64,000 bases of DNA from Hugenholtzia roseola DSM 9546 (GCF_000422585.1 NZ_KE383878.1:86408-150407), one strand, 5' to 3'. Positions 44,471 to 53,187 are shown, counted from the stretch's first letter. Notes: generated from the sequence alone by a model not told the origin. A program made the numbers and translations.

Positions 44471-45172
44471 ATGAAAAAAACAAGCCTTTTTCAGTTTCGC
44501 ACCCTTTTTGCAGCAGCCCTTTTGATGGGCTTTTTTTTGGTAGCTTGCGCCAAAAAACAAGATGCCGAACAAAGCACAACTTCCGCCGATAACACCGCCG
44601 CGCTCGTTTCCGAAGCCGACCAAAATAGGGGCAATGATTTGCCACAAGAGGATTATCTTATCTCTTGTGAAGGCGTAGGTAAAATCAAGATGAGCTATGA
44701 CTACGCCAAACTCAAAGAGCTTTTTGGCGAAAAAGTGTCTGAAATAGAGGCAGGACACGATGGCGACTACTGCGATGTCGTCCTAAGTGCAGGCGATACG
44801 CTGACGGTTTATTGGGATTTTCAGACCGAAGTAGGGAAAAAAATTGGCTTTATCGTCGTGAGCAATCCCAACTACAAAACCCAAGAAGGCTTCTATGCAG
44901 GCATGCCCGTTTCAGAACTTGAAAGTTTGATAGGCAAACCCTTTGAGGTGTATCATTCTGTAGAAATGGGGCGTTTGATTGTCAAAGACGAAAAAGTGAA
45001 CAAGTGCTTTTCTCTCCAACTTCGCCAAAAAAATAACCCCAATCAGTACATTGCAGATTTGCTGCCACAGCTCAAAGGCAAAAACCAAGATGTAACTTTT
45101 TCTTCCGACGAAAGCAACTTTGTAGCCCTCAATCCTTATCTCGACTACCTCGAAGTTTTTAATACCAAATAA
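44471..45172 (+). CDS. lipoprotein of unknown function
   Basis: About 233 residues from the ATG at 44471, with a lipoprotein signal and lipobox 'FFLVACAKK'. The mature part contains 'YAGMPVSELESLIGKPFEV', a pattern seen in proteins with a SmpA/OmlA-like or 'thumb' fold, but the similarity is too small for a name. It is 30 nt before the beta-helix gene, so the two are probably co-transcribed. Confidence 0.72.
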   Translation: MKKTSLFQFRTLFAAALLMGFFLVACAKKQDAEQSTTSADNTAALVSEADQNRGNDLPQEDYLISCEGVGKIKMSYDYAKLKELFGEKVSEIEAGHDGDYCDVVLSAGDTLTVYWDFQTEVGKKIGFIVVSNPNYKTQEGFYAGMPVSELESLIGKPFEVYHSVEMGRLIVKDEKVNKCFSLQLRQKNNPNQYIADLLPQLKGKNQDVTFSSDESNFVALNPYLDYLEVFNTK

Positions 45173-45202
45173 AGCCTTTTTAAACCCTAATTTTTCTGCC
45201 CC

Positions 45203-46105
45203 ATGTACAAAAAAACACTTCTGCTTGCCCTTTTTGCCCTGCTTTTACTGCCCCAAGATAGCCTTTGGGCGCAAGTACCTGTGGGAAAAGCCTTAGCCAT
45301 GAGCAACAATACGCCCAAAACGGTGCGCGTCCGCAATGTAGCCGAATTTGTGGCTGCCCTACAATCCAATACGACCATCGAGATGGAATACGGCTTGTAT
45401 AATTTGAGCAACTACAATAGTGAAGCCTACTATGATAGCGACTACCCCTATTCGGGTTTCCACATCAACGGACTTTCCAACCTAACTATCAGAGGCGTAG
45501 GCGATTTCCCTACCGAAATTATCTTAGATGCCGACGCATACGCTACAGTTTTAGCCTTTAATAACTGTAAAAATGTGCGCTTAGAAAATGTAGAAGTTGG
45601 GCATGGTGCTTCGACAGGATATTGTCAGGGGGCAGTTTTGCGTACCTACAAAACAGATGGCTTTTTTGTGAGCCGCTCTGTTCTCTATGGTAGCGGCACT
45701 TATGGTTTAGAAGGCACAAATAGTCAGAATATTACGATAGAAAATAGCACAATTCGCAGCACCACCTATGGCGCACTCTATCTTATCGAGTGTGGTTATG
45801 TCAATTTGAACAAGGTTACTTTTACAGATAATGGCAATTTAGATATTTTTTCAATCCATGATTGTAGCAATGTTATCTTTAATAGTTGCATTATCAAAGA
45901 TAACACCAATAGCAATCCCGACACAGAATACCATCAACATAGTAGCAACAAACTCTTTCAGGTAGATGGCAATTCGGTTACGCTTAATAACTGCCTTATC
46001 AAATTTAATCGCGTAGATTATTTGGCAAATTCGCGCAGTGCTATTCGCAACAATGGCTCACAGATAGAAAGCAATAACACCTACAAGGGCATGTACGAAA
46101 AATAA
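45203..46105 (+). CDS. secreted right-handed beta-helix protein
   Basis: The 300-residue protein has a signal peptide ('MYKKTLLLALFALLLLPQDS', cut near 'LWAQV'). The mature part is a ladder of short repeats with the pattern 'NVxLxNVxxxx' and stacked Asn/Ile positions ('CKNVRLENVEVGHG', 'SQNITIENSTIRST', 'CSNVIFNSCIIKDN'), the signature of parallel beta-helix (pectate-lyase-like) proteins. Beta-helix proteins commonly bind or cut polysaccharides; no catalytic residues could be assigned. No T9SS sorting domain is present. Confidence 0.82.
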   Translation: MYKKTLLLALFALLLLPQDSLWAQVPVGKALAMSNNTPKTVRVRNVAEFVAALQSNTTIEMEYGLYNLSNYNSEAYYDSDYPYSGFHINGLSNLTIRGVGDFPTEIILDADAYATVLAFNNCKNVRLENVEVGHGASTGYCQGAVLRTYKTDGFFVSRSVLYGSGTYGLEGTNSQNITIENSTIRSTTYGALYLIECGYVNLNKVTFTDNGNLDIFSIHDCSNVIFNSCIIKDNTNSNPDTEYHQHSSNKLFQVDGNSVTLNNCLIKFNRVDYLANSRSAIRNNGSQIESNNTYKGMYEK

Positions 46106-46134
46106 TTTACCCATTTTTGGGTATCATAAAAAGA

Positions 46135-46168
46135 AAAAAGGGCTTCTCTACAAAGAAGTCCTTTTTTT
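46135..46168. terminator. terminator after the beta-helix gene
   Basis: AAAAAGGGCTTCT and AGAAGTCCTTTTT form an imperfect stem followed by a T-run. A smaller stem, TACCC/GGGTA, lies just upstream. It marks the right end of the exported-protein region. Confidence 0.75.
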
Positions 46169-46267
46169 GTACAAAGCCCTATTTCTAATTTGGAAATGTG
46201 TGAGAAGTTTTGTAGGTTTGCTTTTTGAGGGGAAATGCAAAGTCGCTTGTGGGTAGCTGCTATTGGG

Positions 46268-46289
46268 TGTTATTTGTTTTAAAATAACA
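46268..46289 (+). promoter_or_regulatory. inverted repeat before the AIPR gene
   Basis: TGTTATTT and AAATAACA are exact complements separated by 6 nt and end 16 bp before the ATG at 46306. The position suits a repressor operator or a translation-blocking stem. Confidence 0.5.
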
Positions 46290-46305
46290 TAAAAAAACAA
46301 CAAAA

Positions 46306-48165
46306 ATGCTTACAAAAGACTTTTATAGCATCATAGACGTAGAACTCGATGCACTTATCATAAAATATAAAGATGACAACTTCATCAAAAAGCATAAAAG
46401 TGCTATTAACAATCAAAAGTCTTATGCCCTTTTGATTTGGTTTCTTGATTTTTATGGCAGAATATCCAATTATTCTAACTTTATCACAGACGGAGATAAT
46501 GATAGCTCTTGTGATATTGTATTTGATAGCCTTGATAATCAAGGAAATAAGGTTTTTTATATCGTTCAATCAAAGTGGAACAATGTAGATAACTCTGAAA
46601 AAGAAACAAATAAAGATGAGATTTTAAAAGCCCTCAATGATTTTGAAACCATTTTACGTGGCGAAAAGAAAAGTGTAAATGAGAAACTAAAATCTAAATT
46701 AGAAGAACTTGATTTGCACTTAAAAGCAAATGGTGAGGTAAAATTTATTTTTCTTTCACTTTCTCAATACAAAGGTGGTGCCGATGAAAATATTGAGGCA
46801 TTTCGAAATAATGATGTTAAGACTAAATTTGAAGTAATTGATATTAACAGAATTAGAGTTGATTATATTGATAGGAAGTATAAAAAAATAGACCCTATCA
46901 ATCCTCTTGAAACCTATCAAAACCCCGAAGAAAGTTCTGTAACGCTTGAAATTGTACAAAAAGGCGGTAGTATAAAAATTGAAAAGCCTTACGAGGCATA
47001 TATGTTTTTACTTCGCCCCAAAGCAATTTGGGAACTTTTTAAAACCTATAATTTTTCACTGTTTTTCAAAAATGTTCGCAATCCTTTATTACAATCTCAA
47101 TTTAATCAAGAAATTGAAAAAACAGCCATAGAGGAGTCTAACCTTTTTTGGTATTATAACAATGGAATAACCGCAATTACTTACCTACTTCCAGAAATTG
47201 GCAAAAAAGCTGAAAAAATAACGGTTACAGGTTTACAAATTATCAACGGTGCGCAAACAGTTTATGCCATTTATCGTGCTTATGAAAGTGCTTCACCTAC
47301 ACAAAGATTAAAAATGGATAGCGAAGTCTTAGTTACTTTGCGTTTGCTAAAATCAGGAGGAAAATCTTTTGATTTGAATGTTACTCGCTACACTAATCGC
47401 CAAAACCCTATCCAAGACAGAGATTTTTACGCCAATGATGAAATTCAAGTAAGCCTGCAAAATGCGTCCTATCAAACAAATGTTTGGTATGAAAAAAGAA
47501 GAGGTGAATTTAGAGAAACCCCTAAGGGAGTTAGAACAATGCCAAACTTAGTTTTTGCCAATGTATATTTAGCCTATCACCTACAAGACCCTGTAAGCGT
47601 ACTAAAAAATCACACCCAGCGATTTAAAACAGATAAAGATTTAAACTTTATTTCTCATAAAGACCACAAAGATGGTTTGTATGAAAAAATATTTAATAGT
47701 AACACCTCTTTTGAGGATATGCTTTGCGCTTTTTATGTGTTTGATGTAATTTTTAAACCGTTACAAAGAGAATTTTCTTATTCATTTAAAACAAACTTAT
47801 ACCATTTACTTGCTTTATTTAAAGTTGCCTTTACAAAGTATCTTACTGCCAAGTATGGAGATAAGATTAATGTAAACAGACAGATAGTCAAAATCTATGA
47901 GCAGGGAGAAAAAGAGGTTATCATAAAGACCTTTAAATTTCTTAATCAGTTTGTTGAAAAACAGATTGAGGTAGCCGATAACGAAAAAAAGACAACAGAA
48001 CGTATGTTTAAATTTTTGTTCACATTATCACACTATCAAAAAATTTATGATGCACTAGAAGACACTGAAATATCTGTAAAAGACATCGACGACATTGTCT
48101 TAAAAGATAATGATGATATAATTGAAGGTGATAAAGATACCGAAGTAAAAAGTGAGCAAGAATAA
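46306..48165 (+). CDS. AIPR-family phage-defence protein
   Basis: The 619-residue protein has the AIPR (abortive infection phage resistance) core: 'LFWYYNNGITAIT' (about 283-295), 'GLQIINGAQTVYAIYRA' (about 308-324), and 'RYTNRQNPIQDRDFYANDEI' (about 365-384). The N-terminal part (about 60-95) has an acidic stretch ending in 'DIVFD' and then 'VFYIVQSKWN', the D...QxK order of a PD-(D/E)xK-type nuclease. AIPR proteins stop phage growth, in some known systems by nucleic-acid cutting. The gene is visibly AT-richer than the flanking core genes and stands alone behind its own operator-like repeat, so it was probably acquired by transfer. Confidence 0.85.
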   Translation: MLTKDFYSIIDVELDALIIKYKDDNFIKKHKSAINNQKSYALLIWFLDFYGRISNYSNFITDGDNDSSCDIVFDSLDNQGNKVFYIVQSKWNNVDNSEKETNKDEILKALNDFETILRGEKKSVNEKLKSKLEELDLHLKANGEVKFIFLSLSQYKGGADENIEAFRNNDVKTKFEVIDINRIRVDYIDRKYKKIDPINPLETYQNPEESSVTLEIVQKGGSIKIEKPYEAYMFLLRPKAIWELFKTYNFSLFFKNVRNPLLQSQFNQEIEKTAIEESNLFWYYNNGITAITYLLPEIGKKAEKITVTGLQIINGAQTVYAIYRAYESASPTQRLKMDSEVLVTLRLLKSGGKSFDLNVTRYTNRQNPIQDRDFYANDEIQVSLQNASYQTNVWYEKRRGEFRETPKGVRTMPNLVFANVYLAYHLQDPVSVLKNHTQRFKTDKDLNFISHKDHKDGLYEKIFNSNTSFEDMLCAFYVFDVIFKPLQREFSYSFKTNLYHLLALFKVAFTKYLTAKYGDKINVNRQIVKIYEQGEKEVIIKTFKFLNQFVEKQIEVADNEKKTTERMFKFLFTLSHYQKIYDALEDTEISVKDIDDIVLKDNDDIIEGDKDTEVKSEQE

Positions 48166-48304
48166 AAACAATGCCTAACATTACATTTGCGTAAGTCGGG
48201 CTAAGGTGCTGTTTTGAAATTTAGTGCTTTTTACTTATTTTTGCGCTTGTGTGAGGTGTAACGCTATTAAATCCCGCCCTCCGCAAACATTTTTCCATTA
48301 CAGA
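48166..48304. repeat. spacer with imperfect inverted repeat
   Basis: TTTGCGTAAGTCGGG (48186-48200) and CCCGCCCTCCGCAAA (48273-48287) pair at 12 of 15 positions around a 72-nt loop. The spacer separates the AIPR gene from a small membrane-protein gene and could be a recombination site or the remains of a cassette boundary. Confidence 0.45.
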
Positions 48305-48955
48305 ATGTTCCAAAAGACGACACCATCGATACAAGACAACAAAATATTACGAACTATTCTGGTTACAGTTTTCGGAGCTTGGTTCGCATACAAGTTGTAT
48401 CAGACATATCAAGATGACTTTTTTCTTGATGGAATTATTTTGTTAATAATTGCACTAATTGGACTATTAGTTCTCATTTGGACAATTCGTAAAGACCTAA
48501 AAGCGTTTCAGACTTCGCAAAAATTGACAAGCTATTTGCCAACCTTTATCGGATTATTATTTATCCTGGCAAATATCGGTTTATTCTATTACCAAAATAA
48601 CAAAATAAATACACCAACTTTAATTAGGGCTTTTTATGATGGTGACTTTAATGGTTTTTCCGTAGATTTTAAGAAGAACGGAAATTACGTAATAGCAAAC
48701 GGAAGCGGACTTGGGCAGCGTTATTTTTACGGAACTTATACTTTGAAAGACAGCCTTATTACAATAGACAAATCAAGTATTAGCACTTGTATAAAGACTA
48801 ATAAGTTTGTTATTAGAACTGAAAATTATTACCCAAAAGACAACATTCATTTAATAAAATCAAAAGCGAATTATATTACTCAAATTGATGAAAAAGGAAA
48901 TGAAATTGATAGGGAATTTCGGCTTCGTGTAATAGAGGACAGTAGAAACGAGTGA
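48305..48955 (+). CDS. two- to three-helix membrane protein, unknown
   Basis: About 216 residues from the ATG at 48305. Two closely spaced helix pairs (about residues 10-30 and 36-60, then 75-95) are followed by a soluble domain of about 120 residues with beta-rich segments ('GFSVDFKKNGNYVIANGSGL', 'YFYGTYTLKDSLITID'), resembling small extracytoplasmic domains. No family recognised. AT-rich and located in the accessory patch. Confidence 0.72.
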   Translation: MFQKTTPSIQDNKILRTILVTVFGAWFAYKLYQTYQDDFFLDGIILLIIALIGLLVLIWTIRKDLKAFQTSQKLTSYLPTFIGLLFILANIGLFYYQNNKINTPTLIRAFYDGDFNGFSVDFKKNGNYVIANGSGLGQRYFYGTYTLKDSLITIDKSSISTCIKTNKFVIRTENYYPKDNIHLIKSKANYITQIDEKGNEIDREFRLRVIEDSRNE

Positions 48956-49123
48956 GCGAAAAACACCTTGCAACATAGTTTTTGCGAATTGAAAATCAGC
49001 GAAGACGAATGTATGTATTTAGGCTTTTGTGCTTTCTATAAACTTTCTGTTTAGTGCAAATAAAATGTTATTTAGTTTTTTTATACATGTTTTCTTCTAA
49101 CAAAACCTCAAAAAAACGTAAAA

Positions 49124-49525
49124 ATGCAAATTTGGTTAGTTTATTTGATACTATTAGTCCATAGCGTAGTAGTGGGAGTTACCATTGCAGGCTGCATCGC
49201 CTTATTGACAGGACGCTTTACAAAATTTCACAAAAAAGACTATTTCGCTTGGCTTTTTATGATATTTACAATCGGTCAAATGATTTCATTATTTTTTACA
49301 GGCGGATGTTTCCTTACAGATATAGAGAAAAAAATTAGACTTGAAATTGACCCAACTTCAACCTATTCAAAAACCTTTTTACAAGAATATCTACCATTTC
49401 TACCTGATGGATTCATTGATTCCATTCCTTTCATAACGCTTGGTGGACTAATTGGAGCAATCATTCAAATATGGTTTGCTATTAGACGAAGAAAAAATAA
49501 AGATGAACAAAATACAAACAACTAA
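49124..49525 (+). CDS. small membrane protein, possibly DUF2784-like
   Basis: The 133-residue protein has three hydrophobic helices (about 3-25, 40-62, 95-115) and a Cys-containing turn, 'GGCFLTDIEKKIRLE', that resembles the 'CPLTxLE' motif of DUF2784 proteins, except that the Pro is Phe. The C-terminus is basic. Function unknown. Confidence 0.65.
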   Translation: MQIWLVYLILLVHSVVVGVTIAGCIALLTGRFTKFHKKDYFAWLFMIFTIGQMISLFFTGGCFLTDIEKKIRLEIDPTSTYSKTFLQEYLPFLPDGFIDSIPFITLGGLIGAIIQIWFAIRRRKNKDEQNTNN

Positions 49526-49938
49526 ACAATACTAATATTTAAAAAAAACAAAGTTTATTGTTTTAATGAATACTCATTTTTTACGATTATTGATTTCCAC
49601 TGTTTGGCGAAGCCTTCAGAATACTAAAAAATAAAGCTAAGTGTTAGGCTTAACCACAGACTAAGTCTAATCCATTCAGCAAATCTTAGATTTACAGAGC
49701 CACTACGATTAAAATATCTAAAAACAGCATTTTATATTTGTTTTTTGCTACTTCTGTAGTATCTTACAGCGCAAATCTAAGATTTGCCCTGATAGGTCGT
49801 AGTTAGAAGCTACGCCCACCAGGGGACAAGTTGAAAATTTCAAACAAAATAGCTAAAAATCACTAAATAAAACATTTTTTTACATTCTATCTTTATTTTT
49901 TTTATTTTCCATTCACCACAAAACCCCAAAAACTCCCT
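49526..49938. other. 413-bp spacer rich in inverted repeats
   Basis: No gene is seen. It holds several palindromes: AGACTAAGTCT (49658-49668), a 15-bp inverted pair GCAAATCTTAGATTT/AAATCTAAGATTTGC (49679-49693 and 49773-49787), and a compound hairpin 49787-49824. Confidence 0.7.
49658..49824. repeat. cluster of nested inverted repeats, possible REP/MITE-like element
   Basis: GCAAATCTTAGATTT at 49679 and its exact complement at 49773-49787 flank about 80 bp. The right arm is itself a 7-bp palindrome (GCAAATC-TAA-GATTTGC). It is followed by a stem CCCTG/CAGGG (49787-49791/49820-49824) enclosing CGTAG/CTACG (49798-49802/49810-49814). Such nested stems suggest a small mobile or palindromic unit. 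Confidence 0.6.
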
Positions 49939-50286
49939 ATGCAAAAGGCAATAAATTATGACAAAAAATCTTTCAGACCCTTCATAAACACTGATAACGG
50001 TGAAACTTCCCAAGAAACTACTTTCCACTACACACAAAATGGGAATATGATAACAGCAACCTATTCAGGTGGAAAAATCAAGTTTGGACATTTGATAGGT
50101 CTGGTCGACGAACTTGGAAATATAGAGATGCGCTATCATCAGATAAATACAAACAACGAATTGATGACGGGCATTTGCAAATCAAGACCAGAAGTTTTGC
50201 CAAATGGAAAGTTGAGATTGCACGAAACTTGGCAATGGACAAGTGGAGATAACTCAAAAGGTACATCAATTATTGAAGAAATTTAA
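49939..50286 (+). CDS. small conserved protein, often annotated 'N-acetylglutamate synthase'
   Basis: The 115-residue protein consists of antiparallel strands: 'YTQNGNMITATYSGGKIKFG', 'HLIGLVDELGNIEMRYHQIN', 'GTCxS'-like 'MTGICKSRPEVLPNGKLRLH' and 'ETWQWTSGDNSKGTSIIEEI'. It matches short Bacteroidota proteins that databases often label as N-acetylglutamate synthase, a name with no good support for a protein of this size (there is no GNAT fold). The true role is unknown. It has no signal peptide. Confidence 0.7.
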   Translation: MQKAINYDKKSFRPFINTDNGETSQETTFHYTQNGNMITATYSGGKIKFGHLIGLVDELGNIEMRYHQINTNNELMTGICKSRPEVLPNGKLRLHETWQWTSGDNSKGTSIIEEI

Positions 50287-50310
50287 TTTCGTAGAAAATA
50301 AAAAGCAGAC

Positions 50311-50628
50311 ATGAACTACTGGAAAATTGCATTTTGGAGTTGTCTGGCACTTTTGGTGGCAGTAACCTGCTTTGCAGCTTACGCAATCATTGACCAAGCC
50401 TATACCCTAACTTATCAAAAAGTTGGGTATGAAGACACCGAAAAAGACCTTGAAGAGCTTATGGAGATTGTGAGCGAAACCAATTTGAGCAAAAAACAGA
50501 TAATAGAAAAACTTAAAAACGACAGTCATTTTGACTTTGCAGACTTCAAAGCCGATACGATTTCGCTCAACCGAATCTTGCTTATATTTGAAGACGATAA
50601 ACTAAAAAAGGTAACGAAACAGTGGTAG
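50311..50628 (+). CDS. small single-helix membrane protein, immunity-protein-like
   Basis: The 105-residue protein has one N-terminal helix ('AFWSCLALLVAVTCFAAYAI', about 7-27) followed by a soluble acidic domain of about 75 residues. The layout, helix followed by 'AYTLTYQKVGYED', resembles Imm58-type immunity proteins of polymorphic toxin systems, but I could not confirm it and no toxin gene is beside it. It starts 24 nt after the preceding gene. Confidence 0.62.
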   Translation: MNYWKIAFWSCLALLVAVTCFAAYAIIDQAYTLTYQKVGYEDTEKDLEELMEIVSETNLSKKQIIEKLKNDSHFDFADFKADTISLNRILLIFEDDKLKKVTKQW

Positions 50629-50695
50629 AATAAAATATAAAAACAACAATTTTATAGATAAAATATCCTGTTTTTTTTATTGTAACAAACTACCC

Positions 50696-51268
50696 CTACA
50701 AATAAAACTTCTTCAACCGTATCATCGTTTCTACTTCGGGCGTAACCAAATAGCGAATGGATTGATGCGCTCCTATGCGCTTGCGGATAAAAGTTGCCGA
50801 AATGTCTATCATTGGTGCATCTACCAAGCGGACTTTTTCATGTGTATGCCAAACCGTTTTGGCAACAGCAGGACGCGGATAGACCAAAATATGGTAATAT
50901 TTCAAGATTTTATCGTAATTTTTCCACTTCTGAAAGTGCGTCAGGTTGTCTTCACCCATAATGAGGGCAAATTCGTGTTGTGGGTATTTTTCGGAAAGGT
51001 GCGCCAAAGTGTCAATCGTATAACTGGGGCGAGGCAACGAAAATTCTATATCCGTAACGTCAAGTAGGGGATTGTCGCCGATGGCAAGGCGTACCATGTC
51101 GTAGCGGTCAAATTCGTGTAGCAACGAACCGCGCTCCTTGTGTGGATTGTGAGGCGAAACGACAAACCAAACTTGGTCGCAATCCGTACTTTGCGCCATC
51201 GTATCCGCCAAAATAAGGTGTCCGATATGGATAGGATTAAACGAACCAAAAAAAAGACCGATTTTCAT
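50696..51268 (-). CDS. nadD: nicotinate-nucleotide adenylyltransferase
   Basis: This 190-residue enzyme adenylates nicotinate mononucleotide, a step of NAD synthesis. It has the nucleotidyltransferase motif 'FGSFNPIHIGHLILA' (HxGH) at residues 6-20 and the C-terminal 'DISATFIRKRI' (ISxTxxR). The gene is 43 bp after gmk on the same strand. Confidence 0.95.
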   Translation of the reverse strand: MKIGLFFGSFNPIHIGHLILADTMAQSTDCDQVWFVVSPHNPHKERGSLLHEFDRYDMVRLAIGDNPLLDVTDIEFSLPRPSYTIDTLAHLSEKYPQHEFALIMGEDNLTHFQKWKNYDKILKYYHILVYPRPAVAKTVWHTHEKVRLVDAPMIDISATFIRKRIGAHQSIRYLVTPEVETMIRLKKFYL

Positions 51269-51311
51269 AGCGCGTAAAGTCGGGTTAGGATTGAATCGCT
51301 TGTCTGATAGC

Positions 51312-51890
51312 CTATGCCGTTTCCACTTCTAAAAATTGGAGCAGTAGTTTTTCAGCCTCTTTCAAGGCAGTATCTAAATCGTCGTTGAGCAAAACGCAGT
51401 CGAAATCTGCTTCAAATTGCATCTCCTCTTGCGCCTTTTTGAGGCGTTCCGCCTTTCGCTCCTCGCTTTCGGTTTGGCGTTTTTCAAGCCGCTCTGCCAA
51501 AGCCGTTAGGCTGGGTGGCTTTACAAAGATGGAAAGGGCTTGGCTGCCAAAATATTTCTTCAAATTGATGCCGCCCTTGACATCAATATCAAAAAGCGCG
51601 ATTTTGCCTTCCTGCCATATCCGCTCAATCTCACTTTGTAACGTACCATAAAACAAGCCCTGATAGACTTCCTCGTACTCCACAAAGGCTTTTTGTGCTA
51701 TCTTCTCCTTAAACTCTGCCAAAGTAAGGTAGTGATAATCGCGCCCTGCTATCTCATTGGGGCGGCGTGGGCGCGTCGTGGCAGAGATAGAAAAGGCTAA
51801 AAAGGAAAACTTTTCTAAGAGGTGGCGCACAATCGTAGTTTTTCCTGCTGCCGAGGGCGCAGAAAAGATAATGACTTTCTGTTTTTTCAT
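51312..51890 (-). CDS. gmk: guanylate kinase
   Basis: This 192-residue enzyme makes GDP from GMP. The P-loop 'SAPSAAGKTTIVRHLL' and 'ISATTRPRRPNEIAGRDYHYL' (GMP-binding loop) are present, as is 'LFDIDVKGGINLKKYF'. The ATG at 51890 is chosen over a TTG at 51902 that would lie closer to the promoter. nadD follows; the two are likely one operon. Confidence 0.96.
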   Translation of the reverse strand: MKKQKVIIFSAPSAAGKTTIVRHLLEKFSFLAFSISATTRPRRPNEIAGRDYHYLTLAEFKEKIAQKAFVEYEEVYQGLFYGTLQSEIERIWQEGKIALFDIDVKGGINLKKYFGSQALSIFVKPPSLTALAERLEKRQTESEERKAERLKKAQEEMQFEADFDCVLLNDDLDTALKEAEKLLLQFLEVETA

Positions 51891-51919
51891 ATTCTTTTCC
51901 AAAATGCCTTTTCAAAGTA

Positions 51920-51927
51920 CAAAGGTA
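51920..51927 (-). promoter_or_regulatory. -7 element of gmk
   Basis: TACCTTTG on the minus strand, the same sequence as at the rplP and infA promoters, 29 bp before the ATG. A -33 TTTG at the standard spacing is not seen. Confidence 0.6.
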
Positions 51928-51996
51928 GGCAAAAAAAAGGAAAACTGCTTTTTTTTATCGCCTTTCGGCGAAGGTCTATTCTTTGCTAAAAAGTCG

Positions 51997-52004
51997 TATC
52001 TTTG
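51997..52004 (+). promoter_or_regulatory. -7 element of queE
   Basis: TATCTTTG fits TAnnTTTG and stands 24 bp before the ATG at 52029. It also makes an upstream TTG start at 52002 unlikely, because that codon would lie in the promoter. Confidence 0.6.
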
Positions 52005-52028
52005 CAGTTCTTTTTGAAAAAAACAGAT

Positions 52029-52784
52029 ATGTTGAAAGTAGCCAAAATCGAAAACAAACCAGAAATCTTTTACTCCATTCAGGGCGAAGGCAAAAATTTG
52101 GGCAAGCCGTCCATCTTTATACGCCTTTCTCTCTGCAACCTCGCTTGTATTTGGTGCGATACCGATTATACGTGGAATTGGGAAAATACTACTTTTATAC
52201 ATCAAAACGACCAAAATCCAAACTATCAAAAGTATTCTAAAAAAGAGTACCTCATCAAACTTTCTAACCAAAGTCTGATAGCCGAAATTGAGCAATATCC
52301 CTCCCTGCAAGTAGTCATCACAGGGGGCGAACCGCTATTGCAACAAAAAAACTTAGTTTCTTTTATATCCGACTTAAAAGAAAAAAATCAAAACTATCAT
52401 ATAGAATTTGAAACCAACGGCACTATCGTGCCGCTTGCAGCCTTAGATGCACAAACCGACCAATATAATGTTTCGGTAAAATTATCCAATGCCCAACTTG
52501 CTGAAAAAGAGCGGATTAAGCCTGCTGCCCTTCATTTTTTCGCCGCCTCTAAAAAAGCCTATTTTAAGTTTGTGATAGAAAAGGAGCAAGATTTGGAAGA
52601 AGTCTTTGCCCTGCAAAGCACCTATCAAATTCCAAAAGAACGCATCTACCTGATGCCCGAAGGTAGGCAGCGCGAAACGCTACAAAAACGCCAAAACTGG
52701 CTCATAGAAATCTGCAAAAAGCACCTCTTTAATTATACCGACCGCCTGCACATTCACATCTACGGCGACAAACGCGGCATTTAG
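52029..52784 (+). CDS. queE: 7-carboxy-7-deazaguanine synthase (QueE)
   Basis: This is a radical SAM enzyme of about 251 residues in the queuosine pathway. The iron-sulfur cluster motif 'CNLACIWC' (CxxxCxxC) sits at about residues 37-44 and is followed by 'DTDYTWN'. 'FYSIQGEG' (about 15-22) and 'VVITGGEPLLQ' (about 95-105) are also typical. No queC, queD or queF is beside it. The gene is divergent from gmk; both have -7 elements in the 138-bp gap. Confidence 0.93.
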   Translation: MLKVAKIENKPEIFYSIQGEGKNLGKPSIFIRLSLCNLACIWCDTDYTWNWENTTFIHQNDQNPNYQKYSKKEYLIKLSNQSLIAEIEQYPSLQVVITGGEPLLQQKNLVSFISDLKEKNQNYHIEFETNGTIVPLAALDAQTDQYNVSVKLSNAQLAEKERIKPAALHFFAASKKAYFKFVIEKEQDLEEVFALQSTYQIPKERIYLMPEGRQRETLQKRQNWLIEICKKHLFNYTDRLHIHIYGDKRGI

Positions 52785-52795
52785 ACCCTAAAAAA

Positions 52796-53131
52796 CTATT
52801 CCGAAAAAGGCAGACAAATAAAAAGTGCGCCCTGCCGCCATTCGAGCGGATACGTTTTGAGCGAGCGGCAGTGATGACCGCTTTTTTCCTCGCCTGTCTG
52901 CATAGAAAAGCGAAACTGATGCCAAGGGCAGATAATTTCGTCGGCTTCGTTGAGTTCGCCTTTGTGCAAGAAGGCGTTTTGATGGCTGCAAATATCGTCG
53001 AAGGCAAAAATACCCCTTTGAGTACGTGCCAAGCAGATGCGCAAATCGCCTGCCCGTATCAAAAGCATACTCTGTAAAGGCAACTTTTCAAATGCCACAC
53101 TTTCCGACTCAAAAACTTGAAACCACATCAT
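52796..53131 (-). CDS. Rieske [2Fe-2S] protein
   Basis: The 111-residue single-domain protein has the cluster motifs 'CSHQNAFLHKG' (Cys48, His50) and 'CPWHQFRFSMQTG' (Cys68, His71). Such short Rieske proteins act as ferredoxins for dioxygenases or nitrite reductase, or as accessory electron carriers. No partner enzyme gene is in the window. It converges with queE, 11 bp apart. Confidence 0.92.
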   Translation of the reverse strand: MMWFQVFESESVAFEKLPLQSMLLIRAGDLRICLARTQRGIFAFDDICSHQNAFLHKGELNEADEIICPWHQFRFSMQTGEEKSGHHCRSLKTYPLEWRQGALFICLPFSE

Positions 53132-53187
53132 AAAACAGAAAAGCTAAAATAGGAAAGCTAAAACAGAAAATTACGGTACTTTCAAAA

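Noticed and set aside
48166-48200. Possible integron attC site after the AIPR gene
   Set aside because: GCCTAAC resembles one core half, but no matching GTTRRRY half lies at a proper distance and no integrase is visible.
49526-49938. CRISPR array in the repeat-rich spacer
   Set aside because: The repeats are inverted and nested, not regularly spaced direct repeats, and no cas gene is near.
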